Notes: a model not told the origin generated them from the letters alone. 33,655 bases of DNA from Dehalococcoidia bacterium (GCA_029941115.1 JAPYRK010000018.1:1-33655); one strand, 5' to 3'. Shown: positions 16,323 to 25,044, counted from the first letter of the stretch. Made by a program: numbers and translations.

Positions 16323-16689
16323 CGAACTTTTAATGATTCTCATTCTACCTGCAGGATTGGTGCTCGGCACTGTTTGGCTGGTGAGTGATTACTCTTCTTC
16401 ACAAACTACGGACGTTGTAATAAATGTTCTTATGAAGTGTGAGGTTGAATATGATGGGAATACGGCCAAAGCCTATGAAGGTGATGACTGCGCCAGATAT
16501 AAAACGTATGTCGATGTGGCTATGGAAAAGTGGAACGGTACTTTTTGGCACGAAATTAAAATACTGACGCCTGAAGGGGAAAAGTATTTGGAGGAGATTC
16601 CCTGCCCAGTTTCCGCCAATGGACTCAGCACGCTCTGTACTTTTGAGAATAATCTTCCAGAATTTGGAGACTCTTGGCCAGATTATTGA
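16306..16689 (+). CDS. Hypothetical membrane-anchored extracytoplasmic protein
   Basis: 127 aa. A basic N-terminus (MNKFIRELL) is followed by a single hydrophobic segment (about residues 8-27, ILILPAGLVLGTVWLV), i.e. an uncleaved anchor or signal peptide. The outer part has four cysteines (KCEVEY, DDCARY, IPCPVS, TLCTFE) that could form two disulfides. The rest is acidic and Trp/Tyr-containing. No family is recognised. No ribosome-binding site precedes 16306; an upstream in-frame ATG at 16219 would run through the propeller relic and is less likely. The 3' end converges with the TRIC pseudogene. Confidence 0.6.
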   Translation: MNKFIRELLMILILPAGLVLGTVWLVSDYSSSQTTDVVINVLMKCEVEYDGNTAKAYEGDDCARYKTYVDVAMEKWNGTFWHEIKILTPEGEKYLEEIPCPVSANGLSTLCTFENNLPEFGDSWPDY

Positions 16690-16709
16690 TAATGATTCCC
16701 TGATTGGAA

Positions 16710-17314
16710 TTAACGTAAAGAAGGCATTGAAAGCCATCCCTTGTGACCGACCCATACGATCACTGCCGTGCAGACAGCCCCAGCTAATACTACAAGTCCC
16801 AGATCGTGGGGAATAAGTAGCCACGTAACTGATCCGCCTATGAGCGAGCCCGTTGCATTTAACTGAGTGCTGAGGACGTTAGGGATTCTTGACGCAAGGA
16901 TATCTCGGAGTATCCCGCCACCTGTCGCGGTAACCATGCCGAGAGCGATGCACGGAGCCCAGCTAAACATCTCGTTTGATCCAATCACCACACCGGTGAC
17001 AGCAAAGGCACCTGGCCAATTGCATCGGCTGCGTGTATGGCTGAATTCCCTATAGATACTTTGAGTGGTAACAGCGTTATTGCGAACCCAGTCGAGATCA
17101 ATGTCAAGATAAAATAGAGATTACTTGTGAGCGCGATCGGCACATCATTTAGCAAAACGTCACGGATGAGTCCGCCTCCCAGTGCAGTGACAAAGCCCAA
17201 AACCATAATTCCGAAGATATCCATTTTCGCTTTTATACCCACGGCCACACCGGAGAAAGCGAACGTAACAATGCCAATTTGCTCGGCTATGTTTACTAAT
17301 TCGGTTAGGTTCAA
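16710..17314 (-). pseudogene. TRIC-family (UPF0126) cation channel gene split by a frameshift
   Basis: Two overlapping minus-strand frames encode the two halves of one protein. The first (TTG start at 17314 with TAGGAG 6 nt upstream, to 16985) carries TFAFSGVAVGI and LGFVTALGGGLIRDVLL. The second (from about 17010 to 16710) carries the matching ALGMVTATGGGILRDILA. Each half has the GGGxxRD motif that occurs twice in a normal seven-helix TRIC/UPF0126 protein of about 200 aa. Near 17008-17016 one base appears to be missing: shifting frame there restores AFAVTGVVIG, the expected start of the second repeat. The halves are otherwise intact, so this is a recent mutation, a sequencing error or, less likely, programmed frameshifting. 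Intact family members conduct K+ or related cations through the inner membrane. Confidence 0.8.
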
Positions 17315-17410
17315 GAGCTGCTCCTAATTTTGTGATATCGACGATTATCTCGAAATAACTCCTAATACAATTTCTTTAGCACATTTTATGATACTGTTTT
17401 TAACGCAGAA

Positions 17411-17425
17411 GTGAGAACGTCTCAC
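17411..17425 (+). promoter_or_regulatory. Leader hairpin of RRM gene 1
   Basis: GTGAGA-ACG-TCTCAC, a perfect 6-bp stem, about 32 nt before the GTG start. The only difference from the copy in unit 2 falls in the loop (ACG versus GCG). A possible -10 region (TATGAT, 17387-17392) lies upstream of this unit only. A site for autoregulation by the RNA-binding product is an inference. Confidence 0.45.
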
Positions 17426-17456
17426 GAGCTTGAGTTTGGATACAGGAAAGAAATTA

Positions 17457-17711
17457 GTGAATATATATTGTGGAAATATCTCTTATAGAATGACCGAAGA
17501 CGACCTTAGAGAGTTGTTCGGTGAATACGGCAGCGTCGGTGATGCGAATGTAATTATCGATCGTGATACAGGTCGTTCCAAAGGCTTTGGGTTTATCGAA
17601 ATGGCAAACGATGGTGAAGCTAACACAGCCATTAAGGCTCTTGACGGACTGGAAAATGGTGGTCGTCAACTTCGTGTCAACGAAGCTCGTCCTCGTGAGC
17701 CAAGACGCTAG
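17457..17711 (+). CDS. RRM-domain RNA-binding protein, copy 1
   Basis: 84 aa, a single RNA-recognition motif with a short basic tail (RPREPRR), as in the small cold-inducible RNA-binding proteins of cyanobacteria and other bacteria. RNP2 is IYCGNI (residues 3-8) and RNP1 is KGFGFIEM (42-49), both with the aromatic residues that stack on RNA bases. I start at the GTG at 17457, where TACAGGAAAG is correctly spaced and the protein begins directly at the first strand, as in the family. An in-frame TTG at 17430 would overlap the leader and has no ribosome-binding site. Such proteins act as RNA chaperones, often at low temperature. It differs from copy 2 at five residues. Confidence 0.9.
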   Translation: MNIYCGNISYRMTEDDLRELFGEYGSVGDANVIIDRDTGRSKGFGFIEMANDGEANTAIKALDGLENGGRQLRVNEARPREPRR

Positions 17712-17718
17712 ATAGCAC

Positions 17719-17786
17719 TTGGTAACCAGGGGTATTTCTATACCCTACTGGTTCTTGGTACCCCCCATATCGGCGAATAAAAACTG
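17719..17786 (+). pseudogene. Decayed 5' end of the S9 peptidase gene between the RRM copies
   Basis: This segment aligns base by base with 18099-18163, which contains the start of the downstream peptidase. In this copy the ATG has become AGG (GGTAACCAGGGG versus GGTAACCATGGG), one base is inserted near CCCTACTGG (CCCTTTGG in the other copy) and TAA replaces the GAATGAA context. It is therefore a non-coding by-product of the duplication. Confidence 0.75.
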
Positions 17787-17790
17787 AGAA

Positions 17791-17805
17791 GTGAGAGCGT
17801 CTCAC
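17791..17805 (+). promoter_or_regulatory. Leader hairpin of RRM gene 2
   Basis: GTGAGA-GCG-TCTCAC, the duplicate of the hairpin at 17411. The sequence before it derives from the peptidase relic rather than from the original promoter, so copy 2 probably depends on read-through from unit 1. Confidence 0.45.
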
Positions 17806-17836
17806 GAGCTTGAGTTTGGATACAGGAAAGAAATTA

Positions 17837-18091
17837 GTGAATATATATTGTGGAAATATCTCTTATAGAATGACCGAAGACGACCTTAGAGAGTTGTTCG
17901 GTGAATACGGCAGCGTCGGTGATGCGAATGTAATTATCGATCGTGATACAGGCCGTTCAAAAGGCTTCGGATTTGTCGAAATGGCAAACGATGGTGAAGC
18001 TAACGCAGCCATTAAGGCTCTTGACGGACTGGATAATGATGGTCGAGAACTTCGTGTCAACGAAGCCCGCCCCCGTGAGCCAAGACGCTAG
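17837..18091 (+). CDS. RRM-domain RNA-binding protein, copy 2
   Basis: 84 aa, GTG start at 17837 with the same TACAGGAAAG site. RNP2 IYCGNI and RNP1 KGFGFVEM are intact. Relative to copy 1 the changes are Ile to Val in RNP1, Thr to Ala, Glu to Asp, Gly to Asp and Gln to Glu in the second half; residues 1-46 are identical. Both copies thus look functional. The stop codon is only 16 bp before the S9 peptidase start, so the pair may form an operon with it. Confidence 0.9.
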   Translation: MNIYCGNISYRMTEDDLRELFGEYGSVGDANVIIDRDTGRSKGFGFVEMANDGEANAAIKALDGLDNDGRELRVNEARPREPRR

Positions 18092-18107
18092 ATAACGCGT
18101 GGTAACC

Positions 18108-20051
18108 ATGGGTAGTTCTGTACCCTTTGGTTCTTGGGAATCCCCCATATCCGCGAATGAAATTGCTGCTGGAGGCATAAACCTCCAGGCTCTTTCGGCG
18201 GTGGGAGATTCCATTTATCTAATAGAGTCTCGCCCATCTGAAATGGGTAGGCAGGCATTACTTAAAATCACGCCGACTGGCGTGGCGACAGAGTGCACTC
18301 CTCGTACCTTTAATACCCGTACTCGTGTGCACGAGTATGGAGGTGGAGAATATTGGGTGCATGAAGGGACAGTATTTGCTGTCTCCTTCACAGATCAACG
18401 AGTATATAGAATTGAGGATGGCGAATCAGATCCGGTAGCTATTACAGCTGAGCCTGAATTACCGGGCTCTCTACGTTATGCCAATGGAACTATTAGCCCC
18501 GATGGCATAACCGTTTATTGCGTTGAAGAAAATCATCTTGACTCGGAGCAAATCCTTAATCGAATTGTGTCTTTTCCATCCGATGGAAGTAGTAGCCCTC
18601 GTGTGATTTTTTCAGGGACTGATTTTGTTTCATCACCAAAAATTAGTCCAGATGGACTGACTTTGGCTTGGTTGAGCTGGAATCATCCAAACATGCCGTG
18701 GGACGGCACGGAACTCCATAGCGCACAAATAGATAGTGATGGAAACATTAAGACTGCGAAGCTGATCGCTGGCGGAAGTGATGAATCAATAACCCAACCA
18801 AGCTGGAGCCCAGATGGAGTTTTACACTTCATCAGCGATCGGTCAGGTTGGTGGAATCTTTATTCTTATGAAAACGACGCGGCAACCCCGCTTTTTGAAC
18901 TAGACGCTGATTTCGCTGGTCCCGACTGGCTATTTGGATTTTCTTCATATGATTTCATGGCTGATTCTTCTATTATTTGTACCTATCAGGGCCGAAACCG
19001 TGACGTCCTTGTACGAATTAGGCGAGACGACTCAGAACCAGAAGAGATCGCGACTGACTTCAGCTCGATTTCGTATTTATCTATTCTAAATGACATCATT
19101 TATTTCATTGGTTCGGCGCCAATGATTCCTGCAGCGGTCGTAGCCATATCCACATCGGCTAAGACTATTCATGTTATACGCCGAAGTCGTGAAAGCATCA
19201 TGGAGAGATCATTTATATCCCAAGCGGAATTTATTGAGTTTGACTCAACTGACGGAGCTAAGTCGTTCGGTTTATTCTACCGACCGAAGCATCCACTGAA
19301 CCAGGGTTTGGTCGACGAACGACCTCCTTTATTGGTAATGAGTCATGGCGGACCTACTTCAGCTGCTTCCAGGTCGTACAATCTCACGATTCAATACTGG
19401 ACTACTCGAGGAATCGCCGTCGTTGACGTTAACTACCGAGGGAGCAGTGGGTTTGGCAGGGTATATCGAAACGCTTTGAGAAATCAGTGGGGAGTATTTG
19501 ATACTGCTGATTGCATTGCAGCCGCTAAATTTCTGGAGCACCGTGGAGATGTTGACGGAAAACGGATGGCAATTAGAGGCGGGAGCGCAGGGGGATACAC
19601 TACGTTGTGCGCACTGACCTTTCATGGCGTCTTTCAAGCTGGTGCAAGCTATTATGGAGTTGCTGATGCAGAGATACTTGCAACGGACACTCACAAGTTC
19701 GAGTCACGTTATCTTGATCGACTAATGGGACCATACCCCGAGGCAAAGGATGTCTACGTAACGCGGTCTCCGATTCATTACGCAGATCAGATTCGCGCGG
19801 CGGTTATTATTTTTCAGGGGATGGAGGATCAAATAGTTCCGCCTAGGCAGGCGGAACTAATGGTGAGTGGATTAGCTCAGAATAAGTTGCCTCACGTTTA
19901 TATGACGTTTCCGGGCGAGCAACATGGTTTTCGGCAGGCGGAGAATATAATAAAAACGCTCGAATCTGAACTGTCGTTCTACGGTCAGGTGTTGGGATTT
20001 TCTCCAGTTGGAGTAAACACGGTAGAAATAGCTAATAGAGACAGGATGTAA
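18108..20051 (+). CDS. S9-family (prolyl oligopeptidase-type) serine peptidase
   Basis: 647 aa. An N-terminal beta-propeller (about residues 30-360, with SPDG repeats such as KISPDGLTLAWLSW and PSWSPDGVLHF) gates a C-terminal alpha/beta-hydrolase. The catalytic triad is Ser493 in RGGSAGGYT, Asp574 in GMEDQIVPP and His606 in GEQHGFRQ. It should be cytoplasmic, cleaving short peptides; an acylaminoacyl- or dipeptidyl-peptidase-like specificity is possible. VPFGSWESPISANEIAAGG at the N-terminus is the usual opening of this subfamily, which fixes the ATG at 18108. A GTG three codons earlier is possible. No Shine-Dalgarno sequence is visible. The first about 55 bp lie within the duplicated unit shared with the RRM genes. 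Confidence 0.92.
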   Translation: MGSSVPFGSWESPISANEIAAGGINLQALSAVGDSIYLIESRPSEMGRQALLKITPTGVATECTPRTFNTRTRVHEYGGGEYWVHEGTVFAVSFTDQRVYRIEDGESDPVAITAEPELPGSLRYANGTISPDGITVYCVEENHLDSEQILNRIVSFPSDGSSSPRVIFSGTDFVSSPKISPDGLTLAWLSWNHPNMPWDGTELHSAQIDSDGNIKTAKLIAGGSDESITQPSWSPDGVLHFISDRSGWWNLYSYENDAATPLFELDADFAGPDWLFGFSSYDFMADSSIICTYQGRNRDVLVRIRRDDSEPEEIATDFSSISYLSILNDIIYFIGSAPMIPAAVVAISTSAKTIHVIRRSRESIMERSFISQAEFIEFDSTDGAKSFGLFYRPKHPLNQGLVDERPPLLVMSHGGPTSAASRSYNLTIQYWTTRGIAVVDVNYRGSSGFGRVYRNALRNQWGVFDTADCIAAAKFLEHRGDVDGKRMAIRGGSAGGYTTLCALTFHGVFQAGASYYGVADAEILATDTHKFESRYLDRLMGPYPEAKDVYVTRSPIHYADQIRAAVIIFQGMEDQIVPPRQAELMVSGLAQNKLPHVYMTFPGEQHGFRQAENIIKTLESELSFYGQVLGFSPVGVNTVEIANRDRM

Positions 20052-20079
20052 GGAATCTCACAGCCTACCGATATTATTA

Positions 20080-20280
20080 CTAAGTAAGGAAAAGCCGTAA
20101 CTGAATAATCACCACAACCCACCAAAGAGTGACAACTGCTATCCAAATTCTAAATTTCCGGACGCCATGAATATAGACATTTTTCGCTATCCACAGGGTG
20201 TATCCGATTGCGAAGATGCTCATGATAAGTAAAGTGATAGCTGAGTCAGACAAGTTTGAATTCCTAACAGTGATTACCAT
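20080..20280 (-). CDS. Small membrane protein, two predicted helices
   Basis: 66 aa with hydrophobic segments at about residues 12-33 (DSAITLLIMSIFAIGYTLWI) and 43-63 (FRIWIAVVTLWWVVVIIQL), separated by a basic loop (HGVRKFR). It converges with the S9 peptidase gene and is divergent from the next small membrane protein gene. No family recognised and no clear ribosome-binding site. The two-helix pattern makes coding likely, though not certain. Confidence 0.5.
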   Translation of the reverse strand: MVITVRNSNLSDSAITLLIMSIFAIGYTLWIAKNVYIHGVRKFRIWIAVVTLWWVVVIIQLRLFLT

Positions 20281-20324
20281 AACAGCATAACAAACGTATA
20301 TAACAGGTTATGAAGGCTTCTCAT

Positions 20325-20510
20325 ATGAATGATTCTGGTTGGCTTGAATCGCGCGAAGGAGAATTGGATCCTGATCTGACTGAGGACTGGAGTGATATTG
20401 ACTCCGACTATATGGGAGAGTCCCAAGAATCACACGGGATAACAGGACTCGTGAGTGGTTTTCTACTGGTCATAATAGTGTTCCCCATAGTTTATTTTCT
20501 TTTTCGTTAG
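20325..20510 (+). CDS. Small tail-anchored acidic membrane protein
   Basis: 61 aa. The N-terminal two thirds are strongly acidic (ESREGELDPDLTEDWSDIDS); the C-terminus is one hydrophobic helix (GLVSGFLLVIIVFPIVYFLF) ending in Arg, i.e. a tail anchor. ATG at 20325 has AAGG about 8 nt upstream; an in-frame ATG at 20310 is an alternative. The gene lies before tRNA-Leu. No known family. Confidence 0.5.
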   Translation: MNDSGWLESREGELDPDLTEDWSDIDSDYMGESQESHGITGLVSGFLLVIIVFPIVYFLFR

Positions 20511-20591
20511 CTCGACTCCTACTACGTCAACCTACTTACTGGACAGTCTTGACTATCCGTTCTCGAATGTTTGAGGCTAAGATAACTATGT

Positions 20592-20676
20592 GCCGAAGTG
20601 GCGGAATTGGCAGACGCGCGTGATTTAGGATCACGTGCCGAGAGGCGTGTGGGTTCGAGTCCCACCTTCGGTACCA
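20592..20676 (+). tRNA. tRNA-Leu (TAG)
   Basis: Class II tRNA with a variable arm (TGCCGAGAGGCGT). Acceptor GCCGAAG pairs with CTTCGGT, with a G-T pair at the tip. The anticodon stem is CGTGA/TCACG with loop TTTAGGA, giving anticodon TAG (Leu, CUA). The T-arm is GTGGG/CCCAC around TTCGAGT. CCA is encoded at the 3' end. Confidence 0.96.
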
Positions 20677-20790
20677 GTAGTTTTTTGAAAAGACTACTCA
20701 GCTGAGAGATTTTGAGGTACTATTCTGCGGATAGAAACAAATTTGCGGGACTAGTAAGTCTATTGTTAGTCGCTTAAAGCAGGAGGTTGC

Positions 20791-21783
20791 ATGGCTAGAC
20801 TGTTAGAGGTTGAAGATCTACAGACCTACTTTTTTACTGATGAAGGAACGGTGCGTGCAGTTGATGGTGTGTCGTGGGGCATCGAGGCAGGAGAGACTCT
20901 AGCCCTTGTGGGCGAGTCAGGTTGTGGTAAGTCTGTAACCGCGATGTCTATCCTGCGTTTAATTCCAAATCCTCCAGGACGAATTGTGGGTGGATCTATT
21001 ACGTTTGATGGACTTGATTTACTCAATGTATCTGACGCAGAGATGCGAGCTATTCGGGGAAATCGAATAGCTATGATTTTCCAAGAGCCAATGACGTCCT
21101 TGAATCCAGTGTTGACGATCGGTCAGCAAATCCGTGAAGCTATCGAGCTTCACCTTGGAATGAACGAAGACGAGGCAACCCAGAAGGCAATAGAACTCCT
21201 AGAATTGGTTGGAATTCCGGAGGCGGAACAACGGATACAGGATTATCCGCACCAGTTTTCGGGTGGAATGCGACAAAGAGTGATGATTGCCATGGCTCTT
21301 TCGTGCGATCCAAAACTCTTGATTGCTGACGAGCCTACTACTGCGCTTGATGTCACGATTCAGGCTCAGATTCTTGAGATTATGGCTAATCTATGTAGTG
21401 AGCTAGGGACGGCTGTTTTGGTTATTACACATAACCTTGGAGTGGTAGCCCGATATGCAGACAGAGTGAACGTGATGTACGCGGGTCAGATTGTTGAGAT
21501 GGGTACAGCTGTTGATATTTTTAAGAACCCTCAACATGCCTATACTCGTGGTCTGATGGCATCCGTGCCACGACTTGATGATACGGAGCATACCCGACTT
21601 GCCACCATCGAAGGACAGCCACCGTTGCTTATTCAGGAAATAAACGGTTGCGCGTTCAGGCCACGGTGTACCAAAGTGAGCGGCTGCCATTGCTCAACTA
21701 CAAAAGAAAATAATCCTAAGCTAGTTGAAGTCGAGCCAGGGCATTGGGTTGCGGATTGCCCATGCTGTATGACGGCGGATTAA
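20791..21783 (+). CDS. Peptide/nickel-type ABC transporter ATPase, OppD/DppD-like
   Basis: 330 aa. Cytoplasmic ATPase subunit of an oligopeptide-type importer. Walker A is GESGCGKS, the signature SGGMRQR, Walker [13 protein letters not shown] and the switch His is in VITHN. The C-terminal Opp-type extension starts around 240 and ends in a cysteine-rich tail with Cys287, 293, 299, 301, 323, 325 and 326. Ordinary Opp/Dpp tails have about four of these. GCAGGAGG is 5-7 nt before the ATG. OppF follows after 89 bp. No permease or solute-binding protein is encoded next to them, so the pair must serve permeases encoded elsewhere. Confidence 0.95.
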   Translation: MARLLEVEDLQTYFFTDEGTVRAVDGVSWGIEAGETLALVGESGCGKSVTAMSILRLIPNPPGRIVGGSITFDGLDLLNVSDAEMRAIRGNRIAMIFQEPMTSLNPVLTIGQQIREAIELHLGMNEDEATQKAIELLELVGIPEAEQRIQDYPHQFSGGMRQRVMIAMALSCDPKLLIADEPTTALDVTIQAQILEIMANLCSELGTAVLVITHNLGVVARYADRVNVMYAGQIVEMGTAVDIFKNPQHAYTRGLMASVPRLDDTEHTRLATIEGQPPLLIQEINGCAFRPRCTKVSGCHCSTTKENNPKLVEVEPGHWVADCPCCMTAD

Positions 21784-21872
21784 TAATTTAATAAAAGCTG
21801 AGTGTATGGACTATCTGTACGTCACAGTAAGAGATAATGAATAAATAATCTGAGATTAATTGGAGGCTTGAT

Positions 21873-22907
21873 GTGACTACTGAAAGTGCAACTACTCAAG
21901 GCAGTTCAGAGGCTAAATTCGGAGAGACATTGCTATCTGTAAAGGGACTGAGGATGTATTTCCCGGTCACTTCAGGCTTGTTCGTGCAGAGAAAAGTAGC
22001 GGACGTGCGTGCGGTCGATGGAATTTCGTTTGATGTAAAAAAAGGCGAAACACTTGGTCTTGTTGGTGAATCTGGTTGTGGAAAATCAACAACTGGACGC
22101 GCAATTCTACAGTTACATAGACCAACAGAAGGTACGGTGAATTTTGATGGGACCGAACTTACAGAATTGAAAGGTGCCGGCTTGCGACGATTTCGACGAC
22201 GCATGCAAATGATCTTTCAGGATCCATTCTCCTCTCTCAATCCGAGAATGAGCGTGGCACAAATCATTTCGGAACCCCTTGCGATTCACGGTCTGTACAA
22301 GGGAGCCGAGCGCCGTGAGCGACTAGATTATATTTTGAATGCAGTTGGTCTTAACCCAACTTATGCAAGACGATATCCGCACGAGTTCTCTGGTGGCCAG
22401 CGTCAACGTATTGGGATCGGCCGGGCGCTCGCTGTTGAGCCAGATTTTATAGTTTGTGACGAGCCAGTATCTGCGCTTGATGTCTCAATTCAGGCTCAGG
22501 TGATAAATCTTTTGGAAGATTTGCAGGAGCAATTCGATCTAACTTATTTGTTTATTGCACATGACTTGTCTGTGGTGAAGCATATCAGTGACAGAATTGC
22601 AGTTATGTATCTTGGACATATTGTTGAACTTGCGGAAGCCGAGGAGCTTTATTTGAATCCAGTGCACGCGTACACACGTGCGTTACTTTCAGCCATTCCG
22701 ATTCCGGATCCCATAGTCGAGCAAACGCGGGACCGAATTATTCTTGAGGGCGATGTTCCAAGCCCATTGAATCCGCCAAAGGGTTGTGTCTTCAGAACGC
22801 GCTGCACGAAGAAAGATCAGTGTAAGTGCTCGGATACTGTTCCTGTTCTTGAAGAGATAGAACCAGGTCATTGGGTAGCTAACTGCCAGTGCTGTATGAC
22901 TAAGTAA
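21873..22907 (+). CDS. Peptide/nickel-type ABC transporter ATPase, OppF/DppF-like
   Basis: 344 aa, partner of the preceding OppD-like ATPase; the two form the nucleotide-binding heterodimer. Walker [10 protein letters not shown], signature [11 protein letters not shown], Walker [13 protein letters not shown], switch His in FIAHD. The N-terminus has the OppF-type segment ([12 protein letters not shown]) missing from OppD. The start is GTG at 21873, 7 nt after TGGAGGC; an ATG overlapping it reads into an immediate TGA. The tail has Cys305, 311, 317, 319, 338, 340 and 341, the same pattern as in the OppD-like protein. Confidence 0.95.
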   Translation: MTTESATTQGSSEAKFGETLLSVKGLRMYFPVTSGLFVQRKVADVRAVDGISFDVKKGETLGLVGESGCGKSTTGRAILQLHRPTEGTVNFDGTELTELKGAGLRRFRRRMQMIFQDPFSSLNPRMSVAQIISEPLAIHGLYKGAERRERLDYILNAVGLNPTYARRYPHEFSGGQRQRIGIGRALAVEPDFIVCDEPVSALDVSIQAQVINLLEDLQEQFDLTYLFIAHDLSVVKHISDRIAVMYLGHIVELAEAEELYLNPVHAYTRALLSAIPIPDPIVEQTRDRIILEGDVPSPLNPPKGCVFRTRCTKKDQCKCSDTVPVLEEIEPGHWVANCQCCMTK

Positions 22908-23046
22908 TTATTGATTGTTATCGATAGGTATCAATCCCTGTAGGCATGCCCTTACGAATTAATCCCGGATTACATAACCGAAAGAGATAGAAAGATTTCA
23001 GTGTGTCGCATAACTTAGCCTTGTTGGTGCGGATGATAGCGGTTTA

Positions 23047-24873
23047 TTAACCTCTGTTTTTCATCATGGCAAGGAACGCGTCTTGTGGTACTTCAACGTT
23101 ACCGAGAACTTTCATTCTTTTCTTTCCAGCTTTCTGAGCTTCAAGGAGTTTGCGTTTTCTGCTTACGTCACCACCGTAGCATTTTGCAAGAACATTCTTT
23201 CGCATCGCCTTTACCGTTTCACGGGCGACGATTTTGCCTCCGACCACAGCTTGAACCGGAACCTCGAACATATGTCGAGGGATTTCTTCTTTAAGAGCTT
23301 TCGCTAATTTACGACCCTGTTCCGCCACTGAATCAGCTGGGACGATCATGGAGAGTGCGTCAACCAACTCACCATTTACTAGGACGTCGAGTCGACTTAC
23401 GGAAGCTGGTTCATATCCGGTAATGTCATAATCCATCGAGGCATAACCTTGTGTACGTGACTTTAATGTGTCGAAGAAATCCACGAGCATTTCTGCCAAC
23501 GGCAACGAATAATTCGCGAGCACTCTGGAGGAATCCAAGTCTACAGATCCGTCTTGGCGGTCAATATATTCAATTTCACCGAATTCTCCTCTGTGTTCTG
23601 AGACCAGACTAGCGACCGTTCCGATATACCTCGCAGGCATTGTGATCGAAACCTTAGCCCATGGCTCACGTATCTCGGCGATGCGGTCTGGCGTTGGTAG
23701 CTTTGCGGGTGAGCCAACCAAGATTTCTTCATTGGTTCGTAGTGTAACTTCATACTCGACTGAAGGAGCTGTCGCTATTAAGTCTAGATCGAATTCACGC
23801 TCTAAACGCTCTTGGACTATTTCTCGATGGAGAAGGCCAAGGAAACCACATCGGAACCCAAAGCCGAGTGCATCACTGGTTTCAGGTTGCCATTGGAGGG
23901 CAGCGTCATTGAGAGTTAGTCGTTCTAATGCTTCTCGCAGCGCTGGATAATCTTCTGAGTCAGACGGATAAATTCCCGCGTACACCATAGGTTTAGCGGG
24001 CTCATAACCAGACAATGGTTCGCTCGCTGGATTTGCCTCAACTGTAAGCGTGTCACCCACACGCGCCTCAGCGACCCCCTTTAGACCAGTTGCTATATAA
24101 CCTACTTGACCGGCGATGAGAGAATCTGCTTTCTTTAGCATTGGTTCGAAATAGCCAACCTCAACGCTATCGAAACTACTGTTTTGTACCATAAAGTGTA
24201 GTTTTTGTCTTGGAAGGACAGTACCTTCCATGACTCGCACGTAGGCTAATACGCCCTTGTATGCATCGTACGTGGCATCAAAGATAAGCGCTCGACAGGG
24301 TCCGTTAATGTCCCCTTGGGGCGCCGGGATTCGATCTACTATAACCTCAAGTAAACGGTCAATTCCTTCCCCTGTTTTAGCCGAAACAAAAACCATCTCC
24401 TCTAATCCAAAACCGATTACGTTGGCTAGTTCTTGCGCGACTTGTTTAGGTTCAGCACCGGGCATGTCTATTTTGTTGATAACTGGAATTAGGTCTAGGT
24501 CGAGTTCTAGTGCGAGATAAACATTTGCGAGTGTTTGTGCCTCGATACCTTGTGTAGCATCTACCACTAAAAGTGCTCCCTCACAGGCGGCAAGTGCTCG
24601 CGATACCTCATAAGAAAAGTCAACGTGGCCTGGTGTATCGATTAGATTGAGTTCATACGTAGTCGAGTCTGGGGCAATGTAATTCATTCGGACGGCCTGA
24701 GCCTTGATAGTGATACCCTTTTCTCGTTCTAAATCCATTGAATCGAGAACTTGTTCGCGCATATCCTTTGAGTCAATCGAATTGGTTAGTTCAATTAGTC
24801 GGTCGGCAAGCGTAGACTTCCCGTGGTCGATGTGGGCAATTATCGAAAAGTTGCGTATCAGGTTTTGCTTCAC
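23047..24873 (-). CDS. lepA: Elongation factor 4 (LepA), ribosomal back-translocase GTPase
   Basis: 608 aa, full length. Ribosome-associated GTPase implicated in back-translocation and 30S biogenesis, in the cytoplasm or membrane-associated. GTPase motifs: AHIDHGKST (G1), DTPGHVDF (G3), NKIDMPGA (G4) and VSAKTG (G5). [20 protein letters not shown] and the LepA-specific C-terminal domain [16 protein letters not shown] are present. The start is GTG at 24873; an overlapping ATG is out of frame, and no Shine-Dalgarno sequence is visible. It is divergent from the SRP RNA gene. Confidence 0.97.
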   Translation of the reverse strand: MKQNLIRNFSIIAHIDHGKSTLADRLIELTNSIDSKDMREQVLDSMDLEREKGITIKAQAVRMNYIAPDSTTYELNLIDTPGHVDFSYEVSRALAACEGALLVVDATQGIEAQTLANVYLALELDLDLIPVINKIDMPGAEPKQVAQELANVIGFGLEEMVFVSAKTGEGIDRLLEVIVDRIPAPQGDINGPCRALIFDATYDAYKGVLAYVRVMEGTVLPRQKLHFMVQNSSFDSVEVGYFEPMLKKADSLIAGQVGYIATGLKGVAEARVGDTLTVEANPASEPLSGYEPAKPMVYAGIYPSDSEDYPALREALERLTLNDAALQWQPETSDALGFGFRCGFLGLLHREIVQERLEREFDLDLIATAPSVEYEVTLRTNEEILVGSPAKLPTPDRIAEIREPWAKVSITMPARYIGTVASLVSEHRGEFGEIEYIDRQDGSVDLDSSRVLANYSLPLAEMLVDFFDTLKSRTQGYASMDYDITGYEPASVSRLDVLVNGELVDALSMIVPADSVAEQGRKLAKALKEEIPRHMFEVPVQAVVGGKIVARETVKAMRKNVLAKCYGGDVSRKRKLLEAQKAGKKRMKVLGNVEVPQDAFLAMMKNRG

Positions 24874-25044
24874 ATAATCAGTGTAGTCGGCCTAAGTTCA
24901 ATGATCTCTAGCTACAAGCCGGAGCTGCGTGTTAGAATCAACACGGTCGTGCTAGGCGGGGAATTAGCGGTATCCTGTAGCCTGCAATCCGCTATAGCGG
25001 GGCTGAAGACCTGTTTTGAGTGAAGAGAGGATTATTTAATTACT

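Larger units (their letters stand above)
17407..18163 (+). repeat. Tandem duplication, period 380 bp (two RRM gene units)
   Basis: Unit 1 is about 17407-17786 and unit 2 about 17787-18163. Each holds a leader hairpin, an RRM protein gene and a segment that in unit 2 forms the start of the S9 peptidase gene. The first 160 bp of each unit differ at one base. Divergence is much higher toward the 3' end. The junction lies near the sequence GCGAATRAAA. Confidence 0.9.

Noticed and set aside
17407-18163. CRISPR-like or short-repeat array
   Set aside because: Only two long units that each encode a protein; no short repeats with spacers. No CRISPR array was seen anywhere in the window.
20677-20712. 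Hairpin AGTAGT...ACTACT and palindrome CTCAGCTGAG after tRNA-Leu
   Set aside because: No T-run after the stem and AT-rich pairing; too weak to call a terminator.
24989-25000. Palindrome CCGCTATAGCGG upstream of SRP RNA
   Set aside because: Twelve bases without a loop or partner copies; no link to a regulator can be shown.
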